A stretch of 64,000 bases of DNA from Symmetrospora coprosmae (taxonomy: Eukaryota; Basidiomycota; Cystobasidiomycetes; Symmetrosporaceae), in assembly GCA_008802785.1 (NCBI GenBank), contig VUYT01000027.1, positions 124,001 to 188,000 on the forward strand, written 5' to 3'. A program made the position numbers and the translations under genes. The notes beneath the pieces were generated by a model that did no database searches, was not told the DNA's origin, and saw only the letters and a program-made list of their open reading frames with translations. This document shows positions 34,869-46,793 of the stretch, piece by piece; the stretch's first letter is position 1; the number at the start of each line of letters is the position of its first letter.

Positions 34869-37390
34869 CTAGAGACCGCCGACACCGGGGTAGAAGAACT
34901 GCGGAATTCAAGGTTCTGTGATTAGCGGAATGACCCGAGTTGCTAGCAGCGCTATGCACTTACGAAGACCAGAGCGATGACCTGAAGAGGCGAGAGATAT
35001 ACGGTCAGCCGGTATTCCATCGGAGAGGGCAGCAAGCTGAGTCCTCACGAAGTAGACCATTATAAGAACGAGCCCCTCTAACCTGTAAAAGTGGACGGAT
35101 GAAGAGAGTCAGCGGAGGTCCCATCGAAGACGAAGAGATCCAAAGGCACCAACCAGTTGCTCTTGCCGTCCGAAATGGCCTGGGTGACGATGACGATCGA
35201 AACGAAGAGGGTAATAGTCTCGAGGACGTCGAACTCCAACGAGAGCGGCTGTCCGATAGCCCACCCCAGAAGCACGAGAACCGGCAAGACAAAGAGCGCG
35301 ATCTGGAGCGACGAGCCGACGGCGATAGCCAGCGAGAGGTCTAGCTTGTCCTTGACGGAGACGGTCAGAGCACTGACGTGCTCTGCGACATTGCCGACCA
35401 GAGGCAGGAGGATGAGCGCCACGAACTCCTTGGAGATTGCGCCATTGGCCGTGATGCCATCGATGGAGCTGACCAGGAACTCGGCAATGAGACCGGCGAG
35501 AACGGTGACAGTGAGGATGAGGACGATACCGACGTAGACGTTGAGCTTGGGCTCCTCTGCCTCATCGTCGCTGCTGTCGCTGCTGCCGCTGCTCGAAGAC
35601 GAGTTGGTGCTCGACCTCGACAATGCGGTAGATCGGCCCGAGGCGCGCGACCTGATGGAGGACGAGTCGCTGTCGCTGCTGTTACTGCTGTGCCACGACG
35701 GCATGCGGAGGACTGACACATTGGCGGGCGGCTGTGGCTCAGCCTGCTCCATGGCGGCCTGCTGGGCTTGATACTGGCGAGACCGGTACTTGTTGACCTT
35801 GCGCTGAGCCGCCTCCTCGTCTCCAGTCACCAGTGTCGGCTGACCGGAGTTGCTCGTGACGATGTAGAGGTACGAGTGAGTCCAGAACTGGAAGAAGAGG
35901 TAGGCGGCGTAGACGAAGAGCAGAATGAAGGCCACTCCTCGGCTGATCTTGAGAATGTCCTGGTCAGAGCTGTTATTGGCCATGTTGTTCATCGACAGAG
36001 CAGCATTGAAAGCGGCGGGAATGACGATGACAAGGGCGGCAATGCCGAGCAGCGAAATGTTGAGCTGTGCCGCTCGGATCGTGTAGATCTGCTCGTGAAA
36101 GCGGATACCACCTGCAAAGAAGCAGGAACCCAGGACGAGGAGACAGTTCGATAGGATCGAGCCGATGACGCTAGCTTGGACGACACGAAGCTCTCCCTTG
36201 GTCAATGCCAGAATCATGACGATGAGCTCGACGGTGTTTCCGAGAGTCGCGTTGAGCAGTCCTCCGAGTGTGTGGCCGACTCGCAAGGCCAGCTCCTCAG
36301 TGGCGAAACCGAGGAGCGCAGCAAGCGGGATGATGGCGGCGAAAGAGATCGCGAATGTGACGGCAGGCGGCATGCCGTCCGAGTACCCAACGCCGAGTGC
36401 AACAGGGACGCTGTGGACGAACAGGTCAGACATCTGCTTGTCTGGCATACCCCAGCCATTCAAAACAAAACTCACAAGACCAGCATCACGTTAATCCAGG
36501 TGTATTTGATGATGTTGATCAACGACTGTCGGACAGTAGGCGGAGCCTTGAGCGGCTTGGTCGGCTCGAGTATGCCTGCGATGCGGGTCGTGACGGTGGG
36601 GCCATCGCCGACGCCGAATGCGGCCTCGAGGTCCTCCCTGCCTGCGTTTTGCGAGGGGAGCTGCGGTTCGGAGGCGCGGGCTCGAGGCAGAGCGCCAACC
36701 AAGGTAGCTGCATCGTGCTTCTCGTTGGCCTTGTCGAGATCCTCGGCGTTCTTCTCCTGCTTGTCGACGGGGAGGTTGGGCTCGGACGAGGCGCGATTAA
36801 GGCCGCGCTTCAGCGCCTGGAGGCGGTTGTTGACCGCGGGTCTGCCTCGAGGCAAGTCTGCGTCCGCCTCGGAGGCACTCTCGACATTCTTGACAGGAGA
36901 GCCGAGATGCGCAAAGTCCCGGCTTCGCACGGGCGAGACGAGCTTGGCGGCGGTGCCACTGCTGGTGCCAGAGAGGACACTGGGAGCGGTCTCGCTCTCA
37001 GGCGAACCGGCAGCGGGAGCAGTGCCGCTACTCGAGGTGTTTGACGTGGTGGGCTTCAACTGATCGGCGGCAGCTGTCGCCCGTGGCTGGGTAGTGTGGT
37101 GAATCGACTCATGGGGGAGTTGGTTCCATATACCGGGCTCGTCGGCGGCGGCAATCTCGTCGTTGTTGCTGATGAGTGTACCATTGGCCCCTGCACTGGT
37201 GTTGTTGTGGTTGGTGTCAGAGAGGCCACCTGTAGTTGTCAGGAGAGAATCATGATGGTGGCCTGGATGGGTGCATGCATGATGGGGCAGTCGGGCGGCG
37301 ATAGGGGGGACGGGAACACGTCAGCAACGTGGTCGGGATCGCACGGTCTCGAATCAGACAAGGAGAGGACAGCCACGCACCTTTGCTCAT
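34869..37390 (-). CDS. VCX1: Vacuolar Ca2+/H+ antiporter (VCX1/CAX family)
   Basis: Exchanges cytosolic Ca2+ for vacuolar H+. Exons proposed at 37381-37390, 36476-37229, 35154-36410, 35049-35082, 34964-34981 and 34869-34898, summing in phase to 700 residues. A long polar N-terminus precedes INVMLVFVPVALGVGY (first helix). CAX landmarks: FAAIIPLAALLGFATEELAL, the c-1 repeat GGLLNATLGNTVELIVMILAL, VIGSILSNCLLVLG, a Ser-rich acidic loop of about 100 residues between the two halves, the c-2 repeat ILLPLVGNVAEHVSAL, DLSLAIAVGSSLQIALFVLPVLVLLGW, and DGKSNWLEGLVLIMVYFVIALVFFYP at the end. The first exon is ten bases (ATGAGCAAAG) and the fifth 18 bases, both supported by phase. The N-terminal 220 residues are variable. 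Confidence 0.9.
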
Positions 37391-37833
37391 TCAGAAAAGG
37401 CGTGGATGTACGAAGTTTGCTTGTAGGGTGTGTTTGTGCGTGTGCAACTGGGATTGCGATAAGGAAGGGAGGAGAAGGGCACTCTGTCGCCCGCTTGCCG
37501 AACGCGTTCCCCCTCCCTCGCAGGGCGGGGCCGGCCGATCGCCCCCTGTGCCAAGTCTGTGTGGCGAAAGCGGTCATGCGCGCACAGCATGACGGCGAGC
37601 ACGGCGGCGAAGGGTCCCACCTCGAACAGTCGGCAGAGACGGAACACGTATACGACTGAGTCACTCGGAAGGCACTGCTTGTCACTGCATCTGTATCTGG
37701 CTACATCGTGAATGCAGCCTCCCTTTCTCCTTTCTCAGTCATCTGTAATCTGCCTATGAGTCGCACCCGGGTCGTGCCGAGCTGCAATGACCAAACATGC
37801 ACAATCCTGATACGCTTGGCTAAGTGCTACTGT
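37391..37833. promoter_or_regulatory. Upstream region of VCX1 and 3' flank of the vWA gene
   Basis: About 440 bases between two minus-strand genes. It contains short T/G-rich and A/G-rich stretches. I found no binding site I could name, including no clear calcineurin-type element. Confidence 0.45.
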
Positions 37834-40194
37834 TCAGTAACGGACAGGCTGTTGCTGCTGGTGCTGGTGCTCATCCTTGTTCTGGAGGTGAGAGGGGAAC
37901 CATCAGCCTGGTCCCATGGCAGCCGCGGCCGACAGGGCACTCACGTCGTAGGATGAGTCGATACTGCCGAGCAGGAGCTACATTGTTGCGCAATTGCACA
38001 CGTCAGCAAAGTCTGCCCGATGGTGAGCAAGTCAAAGCGGACGATGAGACCGACCTTGCACAGCCAGAGCTCCGGAGACATGTCGATGCGGGACGTCTTC
38101 ATGGCCTGATCAGCCTCAATCTCGTAGTTGCTGGTGCAGTCGATCCTGTGCAAGCGAACCGACGACACATGAATATGTGCCTCTGAAAGGATCGGAAGCG
38201 ATTGTATGGCCCGGCGGCACTTACATGGAGCCAATCTCTCGGTGAGCATCAAGCTCCTGGAGAAAGTCGCGAGCGCCCATGTCGTTGCCAACCTATGAGC
38301 TCAGTACATGCATCAGCAGGTATTCCGCATCTTTCTCTTCGCACGAGGTTCAGAAGAACTGGATATAGCTGACCTGGGCGAACTGAAAACTGACGGCGTC
38401 TGCGCCATAGCGGGTCCGGGCGAGCTCGCGAACGGCGTTCTGAATAGTCGTGACGACCTGGAAGCGCTGCTCTCCGGCGGGCTGACCATCTGTGATGCTG
38501 CGAGGTGCAAGGGCAGGCCTGGATCAGTCCGGAGTATGGGCATGTTAGGCGGGCCTTGACGCACCTGATGATCAGAACAGGCTTCCTGAGCTGGCCAGCT
38601 CGAGCCGGACCAAGCACGAGCGGCTGGATGACCTTCTGGTCGAGACCGGTGCCAAGCGGGGTCTGCAGAGGCGGGCACAGCGACATCAGCCAGTGCATCA
38701 GGTGCATCGACTATTGGCCACACGCACGAGACCGCTGAACTGAATGCGCGAGATGAGCTGAGCCGCTTGCTGCTCGTTGGTCAGATTGTCGCCCTTCTCC
38801 GGCGAGTTCATGAACTGCACGACGGAAAATTGGGAGAGAAAAGCTCGTCAGGAGGATGGGATGAGAATGCGCAAGACGTCCTATGCGCACGCGAATGCTG
38901 ATGCCGTCGTGGTCGAACAGCGAGGCTGCGAAGGCGACTCTTCCAACAATCATCTGCCGCAGGGGAAAGGTGCGGAGTCAGCTCGATTGCAACTGTAGTG
39001 CGCAAGCCAGGGAGAGGCATCGAGGCATACCTTTAGGTCGTTGATCCTGTCGCCTCCCTCTTCGAATCGCATGGACCCGCTGTCATCGCAGTAGAGGATT
39101 GTGTCGAAGAGGGCAATCTTGACGCAGTCGAACGCGATCTCTTTAGGGAGCTGTGGCAGGGCAACACAAGGAACTCAGCGGACAGCACAGCCAGACAGAC
39201 GAGGAATGAGCGAGCTCTGCGCACCCTCCACTCTGTAGCGAGCCTGTTGAGGACGCCGGTCTGTGCGACTCGCTGGGCGATCTGCTGCGTCGAGCCGGGC
39301 GGGTAGAAGCCCTGGAGCTTCTGGTCTCGCACACAGTGGTCCAGTAGCTCCTGGATGATGGCGACATCCCCACCTGCGCCACCCTGCGGCGCACCGTAAC
39401 CGCCTTGTCCGGGCTGCGGCTGACCGTAGCCCTGAGGCTGGCCGTACCCCTGTGGCTGGCCATATGCAGGCTGGCCGTACCCCTGCTGAGGCTGCTGACC
39501 CGGGTGAGCGCCGTACTGCGGCTGAGGAGGAGCGCCATAGCTTGTGGGCGCTTGCTGCGAATATAGCGTCATGTGCGTCAGCACGTGCGCTCGAGCCCGA
39601 TTTGCACATGGACAGACAACAGCAAGGGAGGAACAGGGCATGGGAACACTCACACCGCCGTACGCCGAGTGAGCGCTCGGTGCAGTCGAACCGGGACCAG
39701 CGTAGTAGCCTCCAGCTGCGCCGGGTGCAGCGCCGTGCTGCTGCTGCTGATGCTGCGGGGGCTGACCGTACTGCTGCTGGCCGTACTGCTGCTGCCCCTG
39801 CGGAGGCTGCTGCTGGCCGTAGCCGCCTGCCTGGCCAGGGAGGGGCAGACCTGCGCTTGTTCCGGTGTACTGGTTCATGGCCTGGTGCAACCGACGAGTC
39901 GGGCGTGTCAGTAGGAAGGCAAAGGCGGATCTGTCGTGCCCGGCCTCGGTAGAGGGCATCTGACCGGACTCACGCCCTGAGCCGCCTGGATGGTAGCGAG
40001 CTGGAAGTTGGGCAGTATAGTATGGTCGTGGCGCGGGGACAGAACACGAAGCAAGTAGCTGTCAGAGTGGGAGAGGAAGATGTGGACGAGCTGTCTCGTC
40101 CGGCCCAGGTGACGGGCCTGACGCTTTTGACGGGGTGCCAGGCCCGCAACCGGGTTGGAAAAGGACGTGCACACACCTTGGATGCGAGTCCCAT
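37834..40194 (-). CDS. von Willebrand factor A domain protein with Gln/Gly-rich N-terminus
   Basis: Fungal protein of unknown role. Small first exons (40177-40194 encoding MGLASK, 39974-40000 encoding LATIQAAQG) lead into a large exon starting near 39881. The N-terminal 150 residues consist of repeated GYGQP/QQYGQ-type units, low in complexity and prion-like. A short helical region (IIQELLDHCVRDQKLQGFYPPG) is followed by the vWA domain: LPKEIAFDCVKIALFDTILYCDDSGSM, with an intact DxSxS MIDAS, then FEEGGDRINDLK, VGRVAFAASLFDHDGISIRF, FSGLTPLGTGLDQKVIQPLVLGPA, RKPVLIIRVTDGQPAGE and AVSFQFAQVGND. It ends DCTSNYEIEADQ, MSPELWLCKLLLGSIDSSYD and a Gln-rich tail. I recognise the family from other fungal genomes but know no assigned function. 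Confidence 0.8.
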
Positions 40195-40894
40195 GATGAT
40201 AGGTAGAGGTTCGTGTATGGCTGAGTTGACTTGTTCTGTTGGTGTCTTGGTATTTGTCTGTTGAGGGGAGGAGGAGGAAGAGAAGCTGCTGAGTCTATTG
40301 AAAGGCATCCCTGCCCCGCCTCCAGTGACACACCCACAGGCTGTGCAGCGTCATGACCAGACCGCCTGCAGCGCCTCGGGCGAGATATGTAGAGCAGTGC
40401 AGGGCAGAACAAGAGAGAAGGGAGTGCAGACACAGTCACGGAGGACCTCTTGCTGTCTATCGCATGCGATTGCAGCGGGCAAGAACGCGACTTGGACGTC
40501 ATCGGAGAAGCCCGAGGGAGCCAGGCTCCATGCCAGGTCCTGGCCTCCCTGACGAAAGGAGGAGCCGTGCGAGCAATAGAACCTTGCACAGTACACTGTC
40601 GACTGCTTTGCTCACTCTGCAACCCTGCAGGAATTGGCAGATCCTCGCGAGCTATCCTCGACAATCAGATCCCGTGCTCGACGCTGCTCCATCCGTCCGG
40701 CTGAGGAGGAGCCGGTCCTCGAGCTCGAGGGAGGGAGGACCTGCCTTCTTGCGTTCGCAGTCCATTCACCACTTCGAACACACATACAACAGAGCAGAAG
40801 CACGAGCAGCTGCAGAGCATACTTGAAAGCCGATACGCTGTCGCTCCTTCCCTGTCCATAGCTCGCCGCACAGCCAGCGAGCCAGCCAGCCAGG
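40195..40894. promoter_or_regulatory. Divergent promoter region, vWA protein / PXMP4
   Basis: About 700 bases between two start codons. It contains GAGGAGGAGGAAG near 40264, and GCCAGC repeats directly before the PXMP4 start. No convincing ORF. Confidence 0.5.
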
Positions 40895-41986
40895 ATGAGC
40901 TCCGGCTACTCGGAGGTCGCGCTGGCAAAGATCAACGAGATCCTCCTCGACCCAAAGTACCACGACGTCCTCTCTATCCTCAAAGGCGCGCGGAATGGTC
41001 TCGTCTACGGCGTCAAGGTAGGGCATATACACCGCTCCTCCCAATGGCGCTGCCGGCCGGCCGAGCAGAGTCAGCGTCACACCCCAGGCCGGCTATGGCT
41101 CGGATGGCATGCAGCGAGGGGACACAGCAGCTGATCAGCTCTGCATTGGCTACAGGTCCGCTTCCCACATGCTCTCATCATGTCGCTCATCTTCCATCGG
41201 ACGCCGTACGTGCCGTCCCTGCGCTGTTCGGCTCCCAGGCTGCTTCGGTGCGCACATGCAAAGATGCAGCTGAAATCGGAACGCCGTCTCCGCCCCGCTC
41301 AGCCTGCGGACCCGATTACAGTTCGTCTTCAGAGCGACAAAGCAGCATGCCCTGAACCTCGCAAAGTTCGTCACCATCTACAAGACGGTCCTGCTCCTGC
41401 AGAGAAAGGGCGTGCCGGGAGCGGGGACAGCAGGCAAGACGCAAGGCTCCCTCGATACATTCGTTGCAGGCCTCATCGGAGGATGGGCAGTCTTCGGCGA
41501 CCGGAACGCCGTCAACGAGCAGGTACGTGCGCTCATCATTTGAAGGACGACCCACAGCTCGCTAACACCTGTACGCTCACAATTCGCAGATCGTGCTGTA
41601 CGTTGTGTCACGCGTCGTGTCGTCCTTCGTGCCACGAGCGCCATCAGCCGCATCAGCGGGGACATCGTCCATCCCGCCGCCGCCTTCAGCGCGGGGCGGT
41701 CTGACTCCGCCAGGGTACCCATACCCGAAGAGTCAGCCGCCAGATCCGCAGACATTCTCCCTCTACGCCGCACTCGCGTGGGGATCCGTCATGTGGCTCT
41801 TTGCAAATCGCCGAGAGAGGCTCCATGGAGGCATGGTCAGCTCGATGCAGTATCTCTACCTCGACAGCGAGGTCTGGAGCGGGCTGCGCAACTTCATATG
41901 GCGTGGGTCTCCGACGACTACTGAGCTCAAATCGCGAGGGTCGCTGATCGCATTCTCCTTCTGTCCGACTCGCAGACAACGTCTGA
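40895..41986 (+). CDS. PXMP4: Peroxisomal membrane protein 4 (PXMP4/PMP24), Tim17-family
   Basis: Multi-span peroxisomal membrane protein of the Tim17/22/23/PMP24 family. Exons: 40895-41017, from 41156, about 41340-41522 and 41590 to about 41893, plus a last short exon ending at TGA 41984-41986. Matches to the human protein in order: LSILKGARNGLVYGVK (human VLKGFRNGAVYGAK), VRFPHALIMSLIF, FRATKQHALNLAKFVTIYKTVLLLQ, DTFVAGLIGGWAVFGDRNAVNEQI, VLYVVSRVV, YAALAWGSVMWLFANRRERLHGGMVSSMQYLYLDSEVW. A Pro/Ser-rich loop precedes the last part. The second intron boundary is uncertain: about ten residues expected between HRTP and FVFRATK are missing in my model. The function of the family is poorly known. 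Confidence 0.85.
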
Positions 41987-42103
41987 CCATCCGGCAAGTA
42001 AGTACCATACGCCACATTTCGTCAAGAGACGATATACCGTTTCACCGCATGCTTGTTGCTGTTGTACAACGACATAGTGCTGGAATCTACAATCTTGCCT
42101 CGC

Positions 42104-42681
42104 TCATCGGTAGCTGCTCTGGTTGTATGAGTGCTGCTGCTGCTGCTGTTGCCGACGGTGCTGCTCCTCCATCTCGGCCTCCTCCTCCCTTGCTTCTTGC
42201 GCAACGTAGGTAGCCCAGACGCTTGCCTATTGATCAAAAGACCGTCGCAGTATTAGTAGAACCCTCTGAGGTACGGCTCGCGCCTCGCAACGACCCACCT
42301 TGAACAGTGTTAGGACCATCCCGAGCTTCTTCTCGAGCGGTACAATGGCATGCATAATCTCTGGCTGGCTTGAGGCGAGCTTGTTTGTGATGCTGGTGAG
42401 CTGGAGAGGGGAAAGTGTCCGGGAGAGGGGGCATGTTCAGGCAGGATCCGTAAGCCAAACACCAGGAGCAGGAAGAACGACCCGCGGCTCACCCTCTCGA
42501 GATTGTCAGACATGCGCGCATACTCCCCGAGCACCTCTGCCTCGACCGTGCTCAGCCCGTTTACTGCAGAAGGCGCGTAGGGATTGCTCTGCGAGAGGAC
42601 CGGCTCCGGGATGGGCAGTCCTGCGGCGGGGTCTGCTTCGTGGTGCCCGTCCGACGGGATGGGGTAGGCAGCGCGATCCAT
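42104..42681 (-). CDS. DAD3: DASH/DAM1 complex subunit Dad3
   Basis: Subunit of the fungal-specific DASH ring that couples kinetochores to microtubule ends. Three exons, 42493-42681, 42299-42400 and 42104-42226, join in phase to 137 residues. The Dad3 core is clear: NPYAPSAVNGLSTVEAEVLGEYARMSDNLERL, then TSITNKLASS, and LEKKLGMVLTLFKASVW. A Gln-rich, charged tail (about 30 residues, ending HSYNQSSYR) extends past the core. Yeast Dad3 is about 94 residues; the surplus is the N-terminal leader and the Q-rich tail. Divergent from the nuclease gene about 270 bases away, across a spacer with a (GA)n run. Confidence 0.87.
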
Positions 42682-42739
42682 GCTCGTCCTCTCTTCAAGG
42701 CGGATATGCTGTCATCTGTGCGGATACCTAGTCGATCCG

Positions 42740-42776
42740 GGAGAGAGAGAGAGAGAGTGAGAGAGAGAAAGAGAGG
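42740..42776. repeat. (GA)n repeat in a divergent promoter
   Basis: About 18 GA units with two interruptions, between the DAD3 and nuclease start codons. A purine/pyrimidine tract of this kind may exclude nucleosomes; that is inference. Confidence 0.85.
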
Positions 42777-42950
42777 CTTTCAGCGCGTCGGAGCACGTGT
42801 GGGCCGACCGAGCTTCGCTCTTCGTCTGGCTTTCACCATCACCATTGCCATCACACATTCGTTTCATATGCCCTCCTAGGAGTGCACATGCAGGCATGCT
42901 CTGGTGACGTACATAGCTGCAGCTCGCCCAATCCCCCTGTCCCTGTCGAC

Positions 42951-45900
42951 ATGTCCACCTTCCACGGCTACTTTGACCGCTGTTTTGGCAAGAAGATCAG
43001 AGCCGACAGGTTCACGGCTCCCCAGGATAGCGCGACCGTCATCCAGCTCCTGTCCCATGTGCACGCAGACCACACGGTCGGGCTCTCCAGCCAGGACTTC
43101 CGCGGAGAGTGCGTGCTGGTGCTGCTACTCTCTCCGTCTTCCCAGTCTCCTCGACTCACATGCCATGTATGGTCGCGCAACAGCGTGTACTGCTCGCGCG
43201 CCACAAAGGACATCCTCCTGCGCAGCGCGACGGCTTCCGAGCGCGTCGACGCAGAGATAAGCGGCACAAAGTCAGAGCAGTACTACACCTTTCGCAACCT
43301 GAACGGGCCGCAGTACGACGCTAGGGGCAAAGTCCTGGTGCGGAACGGGAAAAGACTCCGTCGGGATGTTCTGGTGCGCTCGACTCCCACTGTACGACGC
43401 GAAGCCTAGCACAAAGCTATGCTTGCTGATGCATGCATGCGTGCGTGCGCCCGTTCTCGGACACATAGAAAGCCCTGGATCTGGACGTGCGCCACGACTT
43501 CTCCTCCATCTTTGGCGAACCGCTCTCAATGACTTTCATTGACGCCAACCACTGCCCTGGTGCAGTCATGTGAGTTGCCTATTGCCCCAGTATTGTGCGC
43601 ATATTTTGTCTGAGCGCATCAATCACCTCGCTCAGGTTTCTCATCGAGTCCGGGTCTCAGACCGTTCTGTACACCGGCGACATTCGCGCAGAACCGCATC
43701 TCATCAACAGCCTGCGCGAGAACCCCATCTTGAAGCCCTATGTAGCTCAGCAACAGGCCAAGCGCAAACCAGGACCCAAGAGCAGTCTCAAATACGAGAG
43801 CGCAAAGGTCATTGACGAGATCTACCTCGACACCGCTGCGGCGATGACACGCTCGCGGATCCTACCGAAGGTAGGCGAGATCTGCTGCGCGCTATTGTCT
43901 CTGGTTCACTGAGCCGTTGCATGCGACAGAGGGCGGGTGTCGAAGAGGTGCTCGAGCTCTTTGACCTGTTCCCGCCAGACACGCGCTTCTTTCTGAATTG
44001 CTGGACGTGGGGATATGAGGAGCTTCTGCGGGCCGTCGCGCACCGCTACAAGTGCCGGATCCACCTAGACGCATACAAGTCGCGCATCTACGCCAAGCCA
44101 TCGGTGGCGCAGCACGACACCGCGCACTCGTCCATCCCGCTCTCGTACCCGTCTCTCGACCAGATCGGTATTGTTGACCAAGGAGCTACCCGCTTTCACG
44201 CCTGTGAGCGGCGCTGGAAATGCGCCAGCGTCCGAGGTGACGGACAAGGCTGCTTTGACGTGTCCATCGACGCGCAAATAGCGTGGAAGCGGGACAATGC
44301 AGACACCCTGCTCAAGCAGGCCGTGCTTGAGAAACAGGGACGCGCGCCACACCTTGTGTTTGTCAATATGGCGGAAGCTACGCCAAGCGGCTGGCAGCAG
44401 TATCGTCGCAAGGTGGAAGCGCAATGCGAGGTAGCCAGGCAGGGCGATGGGGATTGGCCGAGCAACCTGGTGCGTGCGCGTGTGTCATGTCTATACAATG
44501 ATACGCGCCAAGGCTGATGTCTGTCTGCTGTTGACCCGGCAGCTCGTTCCCTTAGCTCGCCATTCCACACTCCCTGAACTGCAGGATTTCGTTGGCCTTT
44601 TTCGACCTCGGACCATCTACCCCAACACGATCTATCCGGAAGCGAACGGAGCAGACTACCTTTCCTTATCGATGCCGTCCTTCTTTGGGCAGCTCCTAGC
44701 CCCGGGCGGCAAAGAGCGGCTTGCCGGAGAGGCTGAAGACTACGTTCGCGGCCTTGGGTTGAGCACCGTGTCTTCGAAAGACCCCCCGTCCGCCATCAAC
44801 ACGCCACGCTACCTACCACGCCTCGATTCGGTAGTTACGGATAGCCAGACATCGTCTGTGCAGTCGCAGTCCCAGGCAGAGGACGCCGCGGTCCGGGAGG
44901 AAGTCATCGGGAAATTCGCATCGCTGTCTGGGAGGGTCGGCGCCGGGTTTTTGCGGGACAACTTTGATCATCTCGATGATGTCGCCGACATCGATCTGCT
45001 CATGCGTGAAGGGCCTTCACCAGCCCGGCCTGTCGAAGAGCACCGCGCGAAAACCACGGGAGACGACTCGCTTGACTACAGCCAGGAGCTCGCGCCACCA
45101 CCGGTCAGACAGGATCTGCGGCCACAAAGCAATCGGGAGGCCAGTCTCGTTCGACAACCAACCAGTGAGACATCCTCTGGCATCGTCTGCGGGCTGCCGC
45201 TTCCTGTACGGACGGATAGTGCCCCTCTTAAGCCTTCTCTGCCGCCTCCGCCCTCGCCCGCTGCCACGGAGATCTCCGTTACCCGGTCCATTGAACCCAG
45301 CAGCACAGTCGCTGTCTCAGGGCCAGTACCAAAGTCCGCTATGGAGTCTTCTGCAGCTGCACCGGCAGGAAAGACGTCTCACTTCTTGACAAATTTGGCA
45401 ATCTATTTCTCGGAAGCTTGCCTGACCAAGCTCGAGCATTTCCAGCCGCTCATCGAGGCAGCCGGCGGCATAATCCTCACTTCGGCAACTCGCCAGCCAG
45501 CATGCTTGACCACGGCCATTACGTTGGCGCATATCGTGGTGTGCGAAACGAGGTCAGGCTGGGAGTACGATCGCGCCCTTAGGTTCAAGGGCAAGATCAT
45601 TGGCAACTTGAAGTGGCTGGCAGCGGCCTTCGAGCACCAGCTTCTCGCCGATCCGACGCAAAACTTGCTCTGGTATCCATATCTTGCTTCGCCTGTCGCA
45701 GGTTTCGAGCGCACCGTGAGTGCGCCCTCGCCCGCTGCGAGACCTGGTCCCCTGGTATCTGACTTCACGCGCCGTTGTTCATAGGTCGTCAGCTCCACCG
45801 GCTTCTCCGACAGTCTCAAGGAAGAAGTGCAGACTCTATCTCGTCTCCTTGGCGCTCGCTACCTGCCTGAGATGGTTCGAGCAGAGACAACAGTCTTGAT

Positions 45901-46627
45901 CTGTTGCGAGTAAGTCATCTCTCGCCATTCCCCGGTAGCGCCTTCAACTGAATCGGGACGCCGTATCTCCGACAGCTCAACATGCAAGAAAGCACAGTAC
46001 GCCAAGAAGTGGAAGCTCCCAGTCGTCAACTTCCTCTGGCTCGAAGACTGCTATCTGAAGCAGCGTCTCCTGCCCACGACCGATGCGCTGTATCGTCCTG
46101 ACATCGCACCAAGACGCCGCGTCTGCGAGCGACCATTCGTCTGTCCTGACCGTGCGGAGGGAGCCGCAGAGGCGGTCTTGGACCATCCTGCCGAGAGAAG
46201 GACTGAACAGAGAACCGACCAAAGCGCTGTCCGCAAGGACACTAGGTCTTATGGTAAGAGGGCACTATCGGTATCGCTATCACCTCAACGGCAGCAACAA
46301 AAGCAGCAGCCTCGTAGTCGGTCAACCGCCGCCATCGAGGGTCCAGCTACACTCCATCCGCCAGGCAGCAAACGAGCGAAGCGGGTACCCGGTGCAGGTT
46401 TGCCCCCGTCCAAAACGGTTCCGCCGGATCGACCACTCGAGCGGGATCCCGTCGAGTCTTGGGAGTCCATGGAACGAAGGCGGCGCGAGGCCCGCCGGGA
46501 AGAAGGCAGCGAGAACGCATCCACATCGACTGGGCAGCAGAACGACTCGCAGCTCATCAAGAATGTGCAGGTCGCTTATACACGCGATGCAGGGATACCG
46601 AGGTGGTCCTCTTTTGGCCAAATGTAG
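42951..46627 (+). CDS. Artemis/SNM1-type metallo-beta-lactamase nuclease with C-terminal BRCT repeats
   Basis: DNA-repair nuclease of the beta-CASP family. It begins MSTFHGYFDRCFGKKIRADRF, as Artemis does. Metal-binding motifs: LSHVHADHTVGL (HxHxDH), FIDANHCPGAVMFLIESG and TVLYTGDIRAEPHL. The beta-CASP part contains FLNCWTWGYEELLRAVAHRYKCRIHLDAYK, LVFVNMAEATPSGWQQY, and LARHSTLPELQDFVGLFRPRTIYPNTIY. A Ser/Pro linker of about 200 residues follows. Then two BRCT-like repeats: HFLTNLAIYFSEACL...LIEAAGGIIL...LAHIVVCE...NLKWLAAAFEH, and VVSSTGFSDSLKEEVQTLSRLLGARYLPEM...VVNFLWLEDCYLKQRLLP. A basic C-terminal tail ends SSFGQM. About nine exons, all junctions in phase. Likely roles are end processing or interstrand-crosslink repair. 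Convergent with the next gene. Confidence 0.82.
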
Positions 46628-46793
46628 CTTTCGATTGCTTGCATATGCATGCTTCGTTATATCAGTTAGGATTATGCATAGACGTGATGTATGTGCAAAG
46701 CTATCCGCTCTTCCCCCATTGTCGCTGTAGCCATGGTCATGCGTCCGGGAGAAGCTACGTTACAACAACATACGCCCGGCAAGCCACTCTGCA

